A stretch of DNA of 64,000 nucleotides. Origin: Scleromitrula shiraiana. Lineage: Eukaryota > Ascomycota > Leotiomycetes > Helotiales > Sclerotiniaceae. Position 1 is the first letter of the stretch, and each line of letters begins with the position of its first letter. The position numbers were made by a program, and so were the translations under genes. Positions 31,381 to 43,181 of the stretch are shown one piece after another. The notes under the pieces are model-generated. The model was not told the DNA's origin, did not search any database, and saw nothing but the letters and a program-made list of their open reading frames with translations. The stretch spans positions 1,811,501 through 1,875,500 of the forward strand of contig JABELC010000009.1 of assembly GCA_028455995.1 (NCBI GenBank), read 5' to 3'.

Positions 31381-32367
31381 CTCGGTTAAATTAAAATTGA
31401 AGCATGCGCAAATTACCGAAAAACCCTCAAAATCGATGATTTTATATAAATCACCTTTTATATCGATGTAAATAAATCGATCAATTATTTATAAAATTAT
31501 TTAAAATTTTAAATAAAAATTGTTTTTATATTAAAATATTTGTTATTAGTATATAAAGATTAAGTAATGATTTTAAAATTTATAATATTTAATAAAATAT
31601 AAAGTAAAAATTATATAAAAATACAATATTTTTAACTTGATTTAAATCGAATAAATTACTATATTAAAAAATAATAAAGACATATATGAATATATAAAAA
31701 ACAAACTTTTATTTAATATAAATATTATATATATTAAATGTATATAAAAAACATAATATAATAAAATTAAAAAGAGTATATATAATATTTATAAGCATTA
31801 ATTATCAAGTATTATCATATTAATTTTGATTTTTAAAAATCATTAAAATTATTTCAAATTTTTATATATAATAATTTATATTCTTATAATTATTATATTA
31901 AGATATTATTTAATATAATTTTGATTTAAATAAATTATTAAAATTTTTAAAGATTTTAAAAAGTTAAAAATATCTTTATAATTTTGATTTTTAAAGAATA
32001 TTATATTAAACTTTAATATATAATATTTATATGAAATAAAAGCTTTTCTTTTATATATTTATATATATCTTCATTATTTTCTAATATAGTAATTTGCTTG
32101 ATTTAAATTAAATTAAAATTATAGTATTTTTATATAATTTTTACTTTATATTTAATTAAATATTATAAATTTTAAAATCATTATTTAATTTTTAAATTTT
32201 AATAGTAAATATTTTAATATAAAAATAATCTATATTTAATATTTTAAATAATTTTATAAATAAATGATCGATTTATTTACATCGGCCCAAGAGGTGATTT
32301 GTACAAAATCGTCGATTTTGAAGCGATTCGCTTATTTTGCGCGTGCTTCAATTTTAATTTGACCGAG
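31381..32367. mobile_element. RIP-degraded TA-flanked TIR element (Tc1/mariner/pogo-like)
   Basis: The left end begins CTCGGTTAAATTAAAATTGA and the right end is its complement with CTCGGTCAAATTAAAATTGA. Similarity continues inward for about 130 bp (GCRYGCGCAAA, AAATCGAYGATTTT, GATGTAAATAAATCGATC). A TA dinucleotide flanks each end (31379-31380 and 32368-32369), the target duplication of Tc1/mariner/pogo transposons. The 987-bp interior is almost pure A/T with no frame. The same end sequence recurs at 50810. Confidence 0.8.
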
Positions 32368-32369
32368 TA

Positions 32370-33018
32370 TTGTATTTGTGGCTGTGCCATCGTCAAAATT
32401 TACCCCGCACTTGTGCTTTCTAAAGTCTTGATATGAGCGACGTATTCGAGTGATTACTCGAAGCTCTGTTCCTCATTTAATGTTTTGATATATCTTCTCA
32501 ATTATATTCTAGTTGCAAAGAACTAGTCTAGATATTGAGCTCCGTTTTGATTTGTAATCCAATCGCTGTCATGATTTTGACAAACTTCACCATCATCGAT
32601 TTGGTCCTTTAATCATTTGTTTAGATGATTTTCCTGTACCCCTTGATTTTCAACCTAAAAGGTTTTGGGTGCTATATCAATTGGAGTTATATCTAATATG
32701 TCCTAATTGGGAATTCGACCAGTTGAGATGTGCTTTATGTGTATTTTATTTTTATTGTTCTGTTCCTTATTACTCTTTGTGAATTGAAACAAAGACTCCA
32801 AGCTTTTTTCCGGAACGAGACTATATTGAAAGGTATTATATATGGTATCTTTAACTTTGTGAATCGAAATGTGAGGCGGAAAGAATGAATTGAAGCGCAG
32901 TACTACGTTTATGAATTTCATCCTTCAACATTACTACTATAAATGCAATTTACTAGAGGCAACTGAATTGTAGTAAAGAACGACAAAAGAATCAGTTCCA
33001 CTCGCATTAATCACAAAG
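32370..33018. other. Intergenic
   Basis: Promoter flank of the coiled-coil gene at 33019. No credible frame. Confidence 0.4.
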
Positions 33019-33762
33019 ATGTCAGGATCCCAGAGAAACAATCAATCGTGGTTCTCTTCGATATTTGGCTCAAAAACTGTCAATTATGGTGATATCGAAA
33101 CACTCCGTCGGCAAGTTCGAAGCCTTGAGATCGCCGTTAAAAATGCTTTCCAAACAGGAGGAGGACGTCTCACCCGTCGCGAAAGACAAGATATAATTAA
33201 AGCACGAAAAATCATCGCAAGAAACAAAGGTCCAGCAGTAGGTTCTGAGGCTCATACGACTCTCCAGCAGAAAAGAGAAGAAGCTGTCCAACATAATCGA
33301 CGTCTACGAGAAAAAATACAAGCTTCATTTTCTGAAAGAGATACAGCAAGAGCTGCGCTTGAAGACGCTCAACGACGAAGAAAAATTCTGGAGGATGAAA
33401 GAGATCAAGAGCAAGCTAAGAATATTAGCTTGGGGACCAAGATTCGAAATCTAAAACGACAAAAGGAAGCAGCGGAAGCAGATGCTTCATTGGCAGCGGA
33501 TCGAGCTATTCAACTCAAGGCTATAGCTGCAGAGCGAGACGAATTAGAAGATCGGCTTAAAAAGGTCACACGTGAGAGAGACTTGGACCATGAGGAGGTC
33601 GGGAGACTTAGTGAAGAGCTTATGAGTATTGATGATGAAACCGAAAAGCTTAGGGCTAAATGCAGAGACGTGGCGAAAGAAAGAGACCGCTTGCAAAGCC
33701 GACTTGATGAGATGGAGCAGAAACTTAAAGATGACAAGAAAGATACTGAAGAAGAGGAGTAA
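33019..33762 (+). CDS. Coiled-coil protein, shorter family member
   Basis: Single exon, 247 residues. The N-terminus (WFSSIFGSKTVNYGDIETLR, then QVRSLEIAVKNAF) matches the start of the proteins at 15557 and 36237 (E-I-E-A-L-R...V..LE..V). From about residue 55 to the end it is one long, highly charged coiled coil (LREKIQASFSERDTARAALE, RDELEDRLKKVTRERDLDHE, RDRLQSRLDEMEQKLKDDKK) ending EEEE. The globular SWN..WEK region and acidic tail of the 361-residue relative are absent, so it is either a truncated copy or a specialised member. It has no stops. It faces the dead RG-rich copy tail to tail. Confidence 0.75.
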   Translation: MSGSQRNNQSWFSSIFGSKTVNYGDIETLRRQVRSLEIAVKNAFQTGGGRLTRRERQDIIKARKIIARNKGPAVGSEAHTTLQQKREEAVQHNRRLREKIQASFSERDTARAALEDAQRRRKILEDERDQEQAKNISLGTKIRNLKRQKEAAEADASLAADRAIQLKAIAAERDELEDRLKKVTRERDLDHEEVGRLSEELMSIDDETEKLRAKCRDVAKERDRLQSRLDEMEQKLKDDKKDTEEEE

Positions 33763-34399
33763 TGAATGGTGTGGGTTCTTTAAACCTGGGCTGATGATAT
33801 GTTTTCAAGGGTCAGGTTGGAAAACAGCAGTTGCAGTTTGTCCAACTGAGATAATATGGTCCCCAATTTTACCAATACGAGAAGTTGTGAATCGTTGTAT
33901 ATCATGTATGTAATGGATCATAGATTTCTATTTAAACAAATAATTTTGGGAGATTGTGAGTACTGTATGAACTTGTGGTTTCGTTTGGATCTTTTCTTTG
34001 AAGTACGTATGAGAATGGGGCTAAGGAGCAACAATTTTTGAACAGATGAATATAACAAGTGTCAGTATCGAAAGATTAGAAGGAGATGAATTATGAGAGT
34101 AGAGCAAAGCGGCCATTTCATTCGGACAGAACATGCTATAATATGGAGTTGATTTGGCAGAATTTATGATATCTGAAAGATCTCGATACTTATTACCTTG
34201 AAGACGTACAAAATTGGCAAATTGATATCATTATATTAGGAGACATACATAACATAGCCTCAATTTATTTCTGTACATATATAAATCCAGTCATGGTTAT
34301 GTATAAAATAGCGTTTTAAGTTGTACAAATATTCTAGTCCATACATTTCACGCATTAAAAATCTCAAAACTGGTAGTGATATACCCAGCAAGGATTGAA
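33763..34399. other. Intergenic between convergent units
   Basis: 3' flanks of the coiled-coil gene and of the dead RG-rich copy. No additional gene seen. Confidence 0.4.
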
Positions 34400-35639
34400 G
34401 GTCTAAACAAATTCGAATGCTACAAGGATTTACCTCCCAATTAGCCAACAAATCCAACAATGTACATAAAAATTCATGTGTCAAGTCCGCCTCAATAATG
34501 CACGACATAGTATACCTATGAAGAAACAGGATTGATAAGAAAAGCGCTACAACGAGCGTCCACATAATGAAATCTCGGAACCCGATTCTGTGGCTGAAAT
34601 TCTTGCTACCGATGAGAAATCAACAGACCATTCTCATTCTGTGCCTCCGTAGGTGGATTATCTACCGAGTTACGCACTCCTATATAACAATCTCGTTCGT
34701 TGGGGGATTTATTTGCGATTCCTCGGCCCAGATTTGTGAATAATGAAATTGTAATGCAATGCTCTTCGAACATCTAAACAATGATATGTTTTCTCTCTTT
34801 TGTGAATACAGGTACAAATGAGGTATCATGTCTAGCTGTCGTGGAGATCCGGGGGCGATCGATCATAATCAAAGTAGACTTCTGCTGCACATATTATTTG
34901 ACCGATCTTATAATCGCGTCGTCGATGTATGACTCCGTATTGACTGATGCGCTGGGATGGTGCCGTCTGAGCAATGCTATCAGTATACGGTGGAGGGGCT
35001 TTCGCTTCCGGAGCTGTGACACCTGCATCGTTTTCGTAAAGTTTTTCTACTGCTATTACAGTTGGGGTACCGTCGTCTGTTGCTTCAATTTTAACATCAT
35101 ACCAAAACCGTTCTCCGCCATCCTTTGCTTGTCCAATATCCCATGGTTCGACGGGAAATCGCGGAAGCGGATGTCCAACCCACGGATTTTTGAGAGCTCA
35201 ATCTATGGGGGGTGGTCTGACAGGTAATTGTTAAGCTCCTCCTCCAGACCACCTCTTACTTGTTCCATGGTCCCTCTTTCTGGCCGCCAAACATCTCGAC
35301 CTGTACTGGTGCCGGAGTTCCTCCTACTGCTGCAGCATTCTCCCATCTTATAGTTCTTGCTGGCGTTGGTCCTTATGGTTGACCAGTTGTTGGTCTTGCT
35401 CTCCCCTGCGGTTGGGTAGTTATTGATCGAGCCGGTAGTTGGGTATGTGTTGGTCGAGCCGGTAGTGGTTTACCAGTTGTCACTCCCGCTCTTCCCGGTG
35501 GTGGAAAATTTTCTCGGCTTCCCCTAAATGGTGATTGAACACCTGCTGCTCCTGCCCTCCCTGGTGGTGGGAAATTTGCTCGGCCTCCCTGAATGGTGGC
35601 GCTCCCCCTCTCGGCTGGAAAACTGCGCTTCCAGCTCAT
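34400..35639 (-). pseudogene. Dead copy of the RG-rich protein gene
   Basis: It begins at ATG 35639 with MSWKRSFPAERGSATIQGG and two ANFPPPGRAG/ENFPPPGRAG units. It is stopped by TAA after about 88 codons. Shifting frames then reads on with clear similarity to the intact protein at 17169-18503: GHPLPRFPVEPWDIG, GERFWYDVKIEATDDGT, PPPYTDSIAQTAPSQRISQY, KIGQIICAAE, FVPVFTKERKHIIV, and finally YTMSCIIEADLTHEFLCTLL near 34450. At least five stops and two or three frameshifts break it. Orientation relative to its coiled-coil neighbour is divergent, as in the intact pair. Confidence 0.8.
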
Positions 35640-36236
35640 CCACCCCTTACAACTCCTCCTCTACCGCCAGCTCTACCGACAGTTATCCATTCGCCATTAT
35701 CTATCATTGGAACTTTTCTCGGTGTAAGAATCGAATATATATAATGAAGCCATGTTTTCCAAAGAACTATTTCTTCGCTTGACTCCCGAATATCTACTGT
35801 ATGTTCAGATCGAGATAGAATTAATCTTTAACTAAAGTAAATTAAGTGACTAATAAATCATATGATTCCATGTACTGCACGCTTTCTACGGAGAGTAAGG
35901 AAATTGCAACTTTCAGTTAATTGTGTTTTCTGGGAAGTATAAAGGTGCTCTGGAATTTCTTTAACTAAATGCAGTCTTTTTGATCTTTATTGTTCAAAAC
36001 AAAGCGCTTATTATTTAAATGATAAATTATTTTAGTGAGTGCAATTTTTGGACAAAGCATCTACTGATCAGTTTGTTCTATAATTTTACAAGCTTATCAT
36101 CTCTTAGTAATTAATCCCAATTACTGAGCTCCTCAATCTGCGAAACATTATAGAAGCATAAAAAGCATTTCAATACGATTCTTGCATTCACGTATCAATT
36201 CATATTACTTGCAGAAATTACATAGTATTACGGAAG
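35640..36236. promoter_or_regulatory. Decayed divergent intergenic region
   Basis: 597 bp between the two dead genes, equivalent to 16643-17168 in the intact pair. AT-rich; no frame. I could not see clear sequence identity with the intact promoter by eye. Confidence 0.4.
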
Positions 36237-37352
36237 ATGTCTACGTGGTGGAACTTCCAGTCGCAGAACGAAGAACCTACACCCTCAGAAATAGAGGCGC
36301 TTCGACTTCATGTCGAGAGGCTTGAGCGACATATCCGATGAACCGCAATTGATAATTCTAGACTCGATGGTGGCATTGACACCAGGATAGGGACTCATAG
36401 ACAGCCTCAAGCTATCACAGAACTTACAAGGGAGAGAGATGCCCTAGCCCTTTCTAACGAGACACTTTTGAGGCAGATCGAGACCCTCAACGGACAACTC
36501 TCGGATCGACTCAACGAATACAACAAATTTCGCGATGATATGAGGGGACAATTGAAGACCACACGCACAGATCTTTAGACGGAACAAGACTCTCATGCAA
36601 AATCCACCACGACCTTTGCAAGACAGAGGGAAAATCTCACCCGTCAAAACAAGGACATTTCTCAGCAACTGAAATCAAGCATTGCTGAAAAACTTTCCAC
36701 GGAGCAACGAGTAGAGGAACAAGTGTTAGAAGTAGATGATTTGAATAGACAGCTTACGGAAGTTCCAACTAGAACAGAAGGAGCGGAAGGCACAGCGTCT
36801 TACACCGAAAGTCTTCTAGATATTGTTCCCGTTATTGTCACAAGCGACCAGACTGAAAACCGAGCCATTGTATTTGAAGAAGACCTTTTCAATTCTTGGA
36901 ACACCATTCTCAATACCTGGGAAAAGTATTCATTATGGGGCGCAAAATATAAAGAAGTTGAAGCTGACAAAGCAAACGTTCAAGCTAAAATTTCGGTAGT
37001 TGGCTACGACGAGGAATATGTGCGTAATGCTGTCGAAAAAGACAATGAACAATTACGCCATATCAAAATTAAGTATGATAAATTGCTTTACAGGCTGGCC
37101 GAAGATGTCACGACAGTTTTTGACCGTATCCGGGAAGTTTTTGATGCAAACCAGGTTTTCAAACCTGATGAAACTGCCTGGAAGCTGGAAGTCAATAAGT
37201 TTGGCAGTAAAGATCCATAGATCATGGGGGGTCATATACCAATATATAAGGGGGACGAGAGACAAAGTCAATGGGTTGAGTAACAGGAGAGTGTTGAACA
37301 TGATGAGAACAGCGAGTATTGGAGGGAGGAGAGGGATAAAATAGAGGAATGA
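36237..37352 (+). pseudogene. Dead copy of the coiled-coil protein gene
   Basis: One frame is readable for 372 codons from ATG 36237 (MSTWWNFQSQNEEPTPSEIE, ALRLHVERLERHIR) to TGA 37350, close to the 361 residues of the intact paralogue at 15557. It is broken only by nonsense codons: TGA at 36339, TAG at 36576, TAG at 37218 and TAA near 37278. Each can arise by one transition (CGA to TGA, CAG to TAG, TGG to TAG, CAA to TAA). The TAG at 37218 sits exactly at the Trp of DPWIMGG in the paralogue and is followed by IMGG. Matching blocks include SWNTILNTWEKYSLWGAKYK, DVTTVFDRIREVFDANQVF and AWKLEVNKFGSKDP. No frameshift is present, which points to RIP as the cause. Confidence 0.85.
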
Positions 37353-38841
37353 GATGGATCGATAAGACATTTTTCCAGATGAGCCTAATATATACTTAAG
37401 TTCCATGGCAGGGGGAAATGAAACATATTTAGCGGTAAACATCTGACGCTAAATTGCGTACGGAACTAGTTTCAGTCCTTTGTGATAAATATAAGAATTC
37501 AACAACCATGTTCATAGGTATTATTACCAATGGACTTTTACTTTCGTCCAATTAAATGACACGAGTGATCACTCTTGTTTATCTTCGTTTTGCCTATGCG
37601 ATCTAGTAATAACCTCTCCCACTATCATCACTTCAAAGACCACATAGATAGCCAAACCCCTTTTCATCATACCCAGCTCAATTCCATCACAATAAAACCT
37701 CAGATTATTCTTACTACTATGCTATCGACGGTCTGAGGACTCTCCATGCTCGGAATCCTGGATGTGTAGAAAAGTCCGAGGTTCATTATAACGACGGATC
37801 TCGCTGACAAGACAGATGTGAGTCAGCAACAATGTCAACTCAATTCAACGCAACGAACAACTTCCTCTTTTTAAATCTCGGTTACTAGTACCCCCCTTTT
37901 CCTATCCGCCCATCCAAAATAAACACCCACACCGTGATAACCATCTAAAAATCATCAGAACAATATCGAGTTCTTAATCTAATTACTTTTTAATTAATAG
38001 ATATATAAGAAATTGACATCGAGGATACTAGTATCATTATTTTGAACCACGAGGAACGTTCTATATAATCATAGTGTTACTACTAGTAGTATCACTTTCA
38101 GATCCAATCTAATTTCCAATTTAATACTTGATCAATGATCAATGTTCTTTTTATACTTAGCTATCTATTTCCTCTCATCTTTTTCAAGTTTTTTCAATAT
38201 AATAAATCGTCCATCAACAAGTCCCTTATTAAATATATGATCTTACCACTCAATATAGTACTAGTATTCAATCTATTATTTTATTTATTATCAAAACATA
38301 GTATATATATTCAAATAATCATATATCATGCATTCAAGTTATCTTCAACCAGACCGGGCCTCATTCATTCAATCTACCCACTAGTATCAAGAACATACTA
38401 GTACTACTATCAGTCAAACCCCTCATACTACTACTAGTAACAAAACCACAAAGAAATCTAAATCCAGATCATATTACACACCACAACGCTAACGAATAGA
38501 ACTTTAAATTATATATATCATGATCCCTTATCTCAAACTAAAACCCTCATTCCTATATACTAATACTAGTACATTCAAGTTCTTACTACTAGCATGATCG
38601 TAATATGATAGAATCATCCATCTAACTTATTTATCATGATCATTCAAGTTTATAAAAAACATTCATGAATCTTTTCTTTTATCTTTATATATTAACTTAG
38701 ATTAATTTCATTATTATTTTTATTTCATTCTATTTTATTTTTTTATTTAAATTTTCAATATAGGTATTTTAAATTCAAAATATTAATAGCAAGAATTATA
38801 GGATAGCGATAAAATGACCGGTTTTGGTGAGTGTTAGGATA

Positions 38842-38972
38842 GGTATGAGTATGAGTATGAGTATGAGTATGAGTATGAGTATGAGTATGAGTATGAGTAC
38901 GAGTATGAGTACGAGTATGAGTATGAGTATGAGTATGAGTATGAGTATGAGTATGAGTATGAGTATGAGTAT
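38842..38972. repeat. (TATGAG)n hexamer array
   Basis: About 21 copies of TATGAG with two TACGAG variants. It translates as an alternating His-Thr run on the minus strand, which I treat as an artefact. Confidence 0.95.
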
Positions 38973-39561
38973 ATGATTGGGATTGAGAGGAAGGTGGAGA
39001 GGATAGTGTTAAGAAGAGAGTTACTAGTACGAGCAGGGAAAGACTCGGATAGTTACTAGCAAGGGAATAGACGAGGACTAGGACGAGAAAAAGAATAAAA
39101 AACAATAAAACAAATACACTTAGATGTAAATTCAACAAGCAAAAACAAAAAGTAATAAAAAGAGAAGAGAAGATTTTCAAATTGAGGTTATTATATAGTA
39201 ATACTAGTATAAGATCGTGAGAAGGACTCGGAGGAGAAAAAGCAGGAAGCAAGAAAAAGATTTTGTGATAGAGTTTTTAAAGATCCGAGTTGGACTTGTA
39301 TTAAGATGGGTATGGGGGTAGAGGAGATGAGATATGGTAGTGGGAAGGAATGGAGAGGGTGGCCCGGGATATGGGGATGGGAGATTATTATTTTTTTGTT
39401 ATTTTTTTATTTTTATAATGATGATATATTGTTTTCAAGTTAGATTAAATGATTGATTTATTCAAGTTGCTAGTGTTAATGAATATAACTTGAAGGATTA
39501 ATAGACTCGGATGATTTTTTTATTAAAATGAAGAATTGGTTATTAACTCCAAGTCCAGAAA

Positions 39562-39603
39562 CCACTCACTCACTCACTCACTCACTCACTCACTCACTCA
39601 CTG
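39562..39603. repeat. (CACT)n microsatellite
   Basis: About ten uninterrupted CACT/ACTC units. Confidence 0.95.
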
Positions 39604-40181
39604 ACTATAATTCTGATTGATTAATTAATTAATACATATATACATAATACATATATATATATACTAAATTCTATTTTCTATCATCATCACTATCATACCA
39701 ATGATCAGTATTCTAAATAAACAAACTAATAACTTAATCATTCGACATGATCATGATCATGCTAATGATTTAAAAATTTAAACATTTAAACTTATATCTA
39801 TAGTATAACTTAAAAGCTATCTAGTATCTATCTAGTATATTTCACATACTAGTAATAGATATATATATGATAGTATATCATATAATATATATAATTTCCT
39901 AAAAAAATACCTTTATTGGTAGTCTTACTCTCTCTCTAATAATTATCAAATACTACTACTACTAGTAAACACCATAATAAAAAATTCATCTAAAACTAAA
40001 AACTCTGAAACTAAAAATCTAAAACGAAAATTGACGGAAAACTCTTTTCATAATTTCATTACCTCAAGTTATTACTTGTAAAATCGAATATCCATAGTAC
40101 ATATCAACCACCACTACCATACACTACCAGCGAATAATATATAAATATAAATTAAACTTTAAATTAACTTAAAAGTTACAA

Positions 40182-42938
40182 TCACAAAGCCAATTCATCC
40201 TCCTCCTCCTCCCCCTCCCCATATATATCCCCCTTTTCCCCCTCTCCATATACATCCCCCCCCTCCCCCTCCCCATCCTCCTCCTCCTCCTCCTCCCCCT
40301 CCCCATATACATCCCCCTCCCCACCCAACACACAAACCCTAACCATCAAATCCTCACTCCCCTGCCACTGCGGCGGCATCCGCATACTCGGTAACAGTAA
40401 TTCTTGTTCGTCTTGCTCTGTCCAGTCGTAGTTTTCAATTTCCTCGTTTTCATTTTCATTATCATCGTCATTTTCATCGTCATCCCCATCGTCATCGCTA
40501 TCTGGGATTTCGAATTCTGTTGGTGGTTTTTTGCGTTTGAGGGAGGGGGGCGGGGGTGTTGGTGTTGAGTTGAAGTTGGAGTTGGAGATGGGGATGGGGA
40601 TAGTGGGGATAGTGGGGATGGCGGGGATAAGAGGTTTGGTGGATGTGGATGAGGGGGTGGGGGGATTGAGTGGTATGAGGGCGGACTGGAATTGGGTTGG
40701 GCGTTAGTTTGAGATTGAGATTGAGATTGATATTATTATGTATAAAATAGTACATAAAAAATGAAACAATAGAAGAAGAGGATTGTGGTGTGAGAGAAAT
40801 ATTAGGATGATAATAGATAAGAAAATAGAAGAGGAATAAAAGAGGGAAGGAAATAGAAAAAAAAAATAAAAATAAAAAGAACACAAAGAAAAAAAAACTT
40901 ACCTCCCCAAATCTAAACCCCACAACTCTCCCCCTCCCCTCCTTTCCCTCCGCCTTAACAACCATAGCAAATCTCCACCCCATCTTCCCATTCCCATTCC
41001 CATTCCCTTTTTCCTCTCTCCCCTTTCCGCTTCCACCCTCATTCACCCCATCATCATCCCTTTCCCATCCCCAATCCCTAAATAACCCCATTCTACACCA
41101 AACCCCCATTTCCCATGCCGTCATCGAAATAGCCGGTATGAGGGCAGCCCCAATGCCAGGTCTCATTTTAGTAACGCATTGAGAGAGGATTAGGATGGAT
41201 AGGTTGTGTATTTGGGCTAATTTTTGGAGGGAATTGAGGAGGTATGTTAAGAGGGGGGTTTTACGTGTTGAGGGGTTTGGGGGGGCTGAATTTGAGGGTG
41301 AATGTTAGTTTAGTTTTTGGATTTTGTTTATGGGCTTGGGGATGAGGGAGAGGAGAGGAGAGAAAGGGAAGGGAAAGGGAAGAGGAAGAGAAAAAAAGGC
41401 GAGAAGTATAAGTAGGGGGGCTAAGATAGGATGAGATGGGATGAGATGAGAAAAGAAATTGAAAGGGAAAGAAAGAGGAAGGGGAAGAGGAAGGGAAATT
41501 GAAAGAGAAAAGAAAGACAAAAAAACGCGAGAAGTATAAGTAGTACAGTACAAGACAGGATAAGATAAGATAACATAAGAAGAGAAGAGAACAGAAAAAG
41601 AAACATAACATACCACCCACCATCCTAGGGGTACCCCCGGCCCCAACAATCCTCGGAAACGCCATCTCAACCAGCGTGGAAAAAGAATCAATAACAATTA
41701 AAGCGGTATTCCGCGGTGGGAAATTATCATTCGATTCCGTGTGTGTTAGTAGAGCGAGGAGATGCGCTAATGTTGGAGTGGAAAAATGATGGAAATTTTG
41801 GAGGTTTGTTGGATGGTTTGTTGGATGGTTTGGGGAGGAGGGTGGGGAGGAGGGTGGGATGAAGGTATGGAGAATTTGCGTGAAGCGGTTGAGGGGGAGC
41901 GGGTGCGATCCATCTGGGGTTGTTAGTATTTTTGGGATGGAGATTGGATGCGAGATATGAGATAGGTGGATGGATGGATGGATGGATGGATTGAGAATGA
42001 AAGATATTATGATATTTATCAAACACCCGTTGAAAATAAATATGATATAATAAAACCACCATTCAAACAAGAGCAACAAAAGACATATAAAAGAAAAAAA
42101 ACATAATTAACTCACCAACCCAAACCACACTCTCACCAGCAGCCAAAACCCCAGCTGCTAGATACATCCTACCCAATCATAAATCAGCATATTTCCCTAA
42201 AATTACATAACGTCCGTCACTCTCATCCTCAATTTTATATCTTCGAGAATAAAGACAAAAAAAAAACAAAAACCATCAATTATCATCGATTGTCATCAAT
42301 CGTCATCAACCCCCGAAAAACTTACCCTAACCCCGTCTTTCCCACCCCCGGTGGTCCATAAAACTCCGATACCTTCCCTCTACTAATACCCCCATAATTA
42401 TCATTTTTCTTTTCCTTCTCCCTCTCCTTTAAACTCTCGCCCTCCTTTTCCCCCTCCCCCACCTTCAAACCCACCCCCACCCCCTCATCTCCATCTCCAT
42501 CCGCATTCCCCACACCATCAAAAACATCCACAGCCACAGGATCTCTATCCCGCAACACAGCATCTAGAGGCAAAAGACCAGTTGAGAGATATCTCGCAGC
42601 AGGATCATCAGATCCATATTGAAGGGCGAGGGCGACGGCGGCAGATATAGTTGGGAGACGATCTGGGGTTTGTTAGATTATTATTATTATTATTATTATT
42701 ATTTATTTTTATTTTTTTATGTTTGGTTTGGTGGGATTGTATGTATGTATGTATGTGTTGATTTAATAATTGGGTAATTGGATGTATGAATGGATGAATG
42801 AATGGCATTGAGATAATGAGAGTAGTAGAAGCGAAAGCGCAAGCGAAAACAGGAAAGAAAATACTCACGTGGAGAAGAAGGCGAAGGCGAAGATGAGAAA
42901 TTCGATATGCCTGTGCCGTGTATGGATTGATAATTCAT
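40182..42938 (-). CDS. RecA/Rad51-family recombinase paralogue (Rad55/Rhp55-like)
   Basis: Six exons: 42938-42869, 42662-42326, 42168-42116, 41913-41614, 41285-40903 and 40685-40182; all GT..AG and in phase, giving 548 residues. N-terminus: LPTISAAVALALQYGSDDPA and STGLLPLDAVL, as in Rad51-like ATPases. Walker A GPPGVGKT is in exon 2, then LAAGVLAAGESVVWV. Exon 4 carries Walker B ALIVIDSFSTLVEMAFP. Exon 5 has IHNLSILILSQCVTKMRPGI, the conserved strand with a Q before the L2-like region, and the terminal strand GWRFAMVVKAEG. Rad51 paralogues assist Rad51 filament assembly in homologous recombination. Oddities: a Gly/Asp/Glu insert just before Walker A, a Pro/Asn-rich insert in exon 4, an acidic tail of GEGEEEE units, and introns of 157-328 bp instead of about 55. 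The precise paralogue (Rad55, Rad57, XRCC-like) is not certain. Confidence 0.85.
42676..42716. repeat. (ATT)n microsatellite in intron 1 of the Rad51-paralogue gene
   Basis: About eight ATT units followed by a T-rich tail, about 20 bp inside the acceptor of intron 1. It contributes to that intron's unusual length. Confidence 0.85.
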
Positions 42939-43181
42939 ATTTATCTATATCTCCTAATAAAATGCAATGCAATCCAATCCAATGCAAGTTCCTTCCTTCG
43001 AATAATAGATCAGATCATGAATAAGCAAATAAAATAAATCATAAATCCTTCAGGAACATGTATTCGGACATTCGAGATGAGAGAAATAACCATGTCGCGT
43101 CGTGGCGTTTAGATGGATGGATATTTGTGGGGATTGTTTCGTTGACACGTGATTGTTTGGATGGGGATTTGCTATATTTAG

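Larger units (their letters stand above)
37353..40181. other. Gene-free, microsatellite-rich stretch
   Basis: AT-rich with recurring TACTAGTA palindromes and TTCAAGTT/AACTTGAA words, and two large microsatellites listed separately. No credible gene. Longer frames here are repeat translations or composition artefacts. Confidence 0.55.

Noticed and set aside
38755..39252. A 165-codon minus-strand frame with a long His-Thr run
   Set aside because: It is the translation of the (TATGAG)n microsatellite and adjacent AT-rich DNA; no start context or homologous domain.
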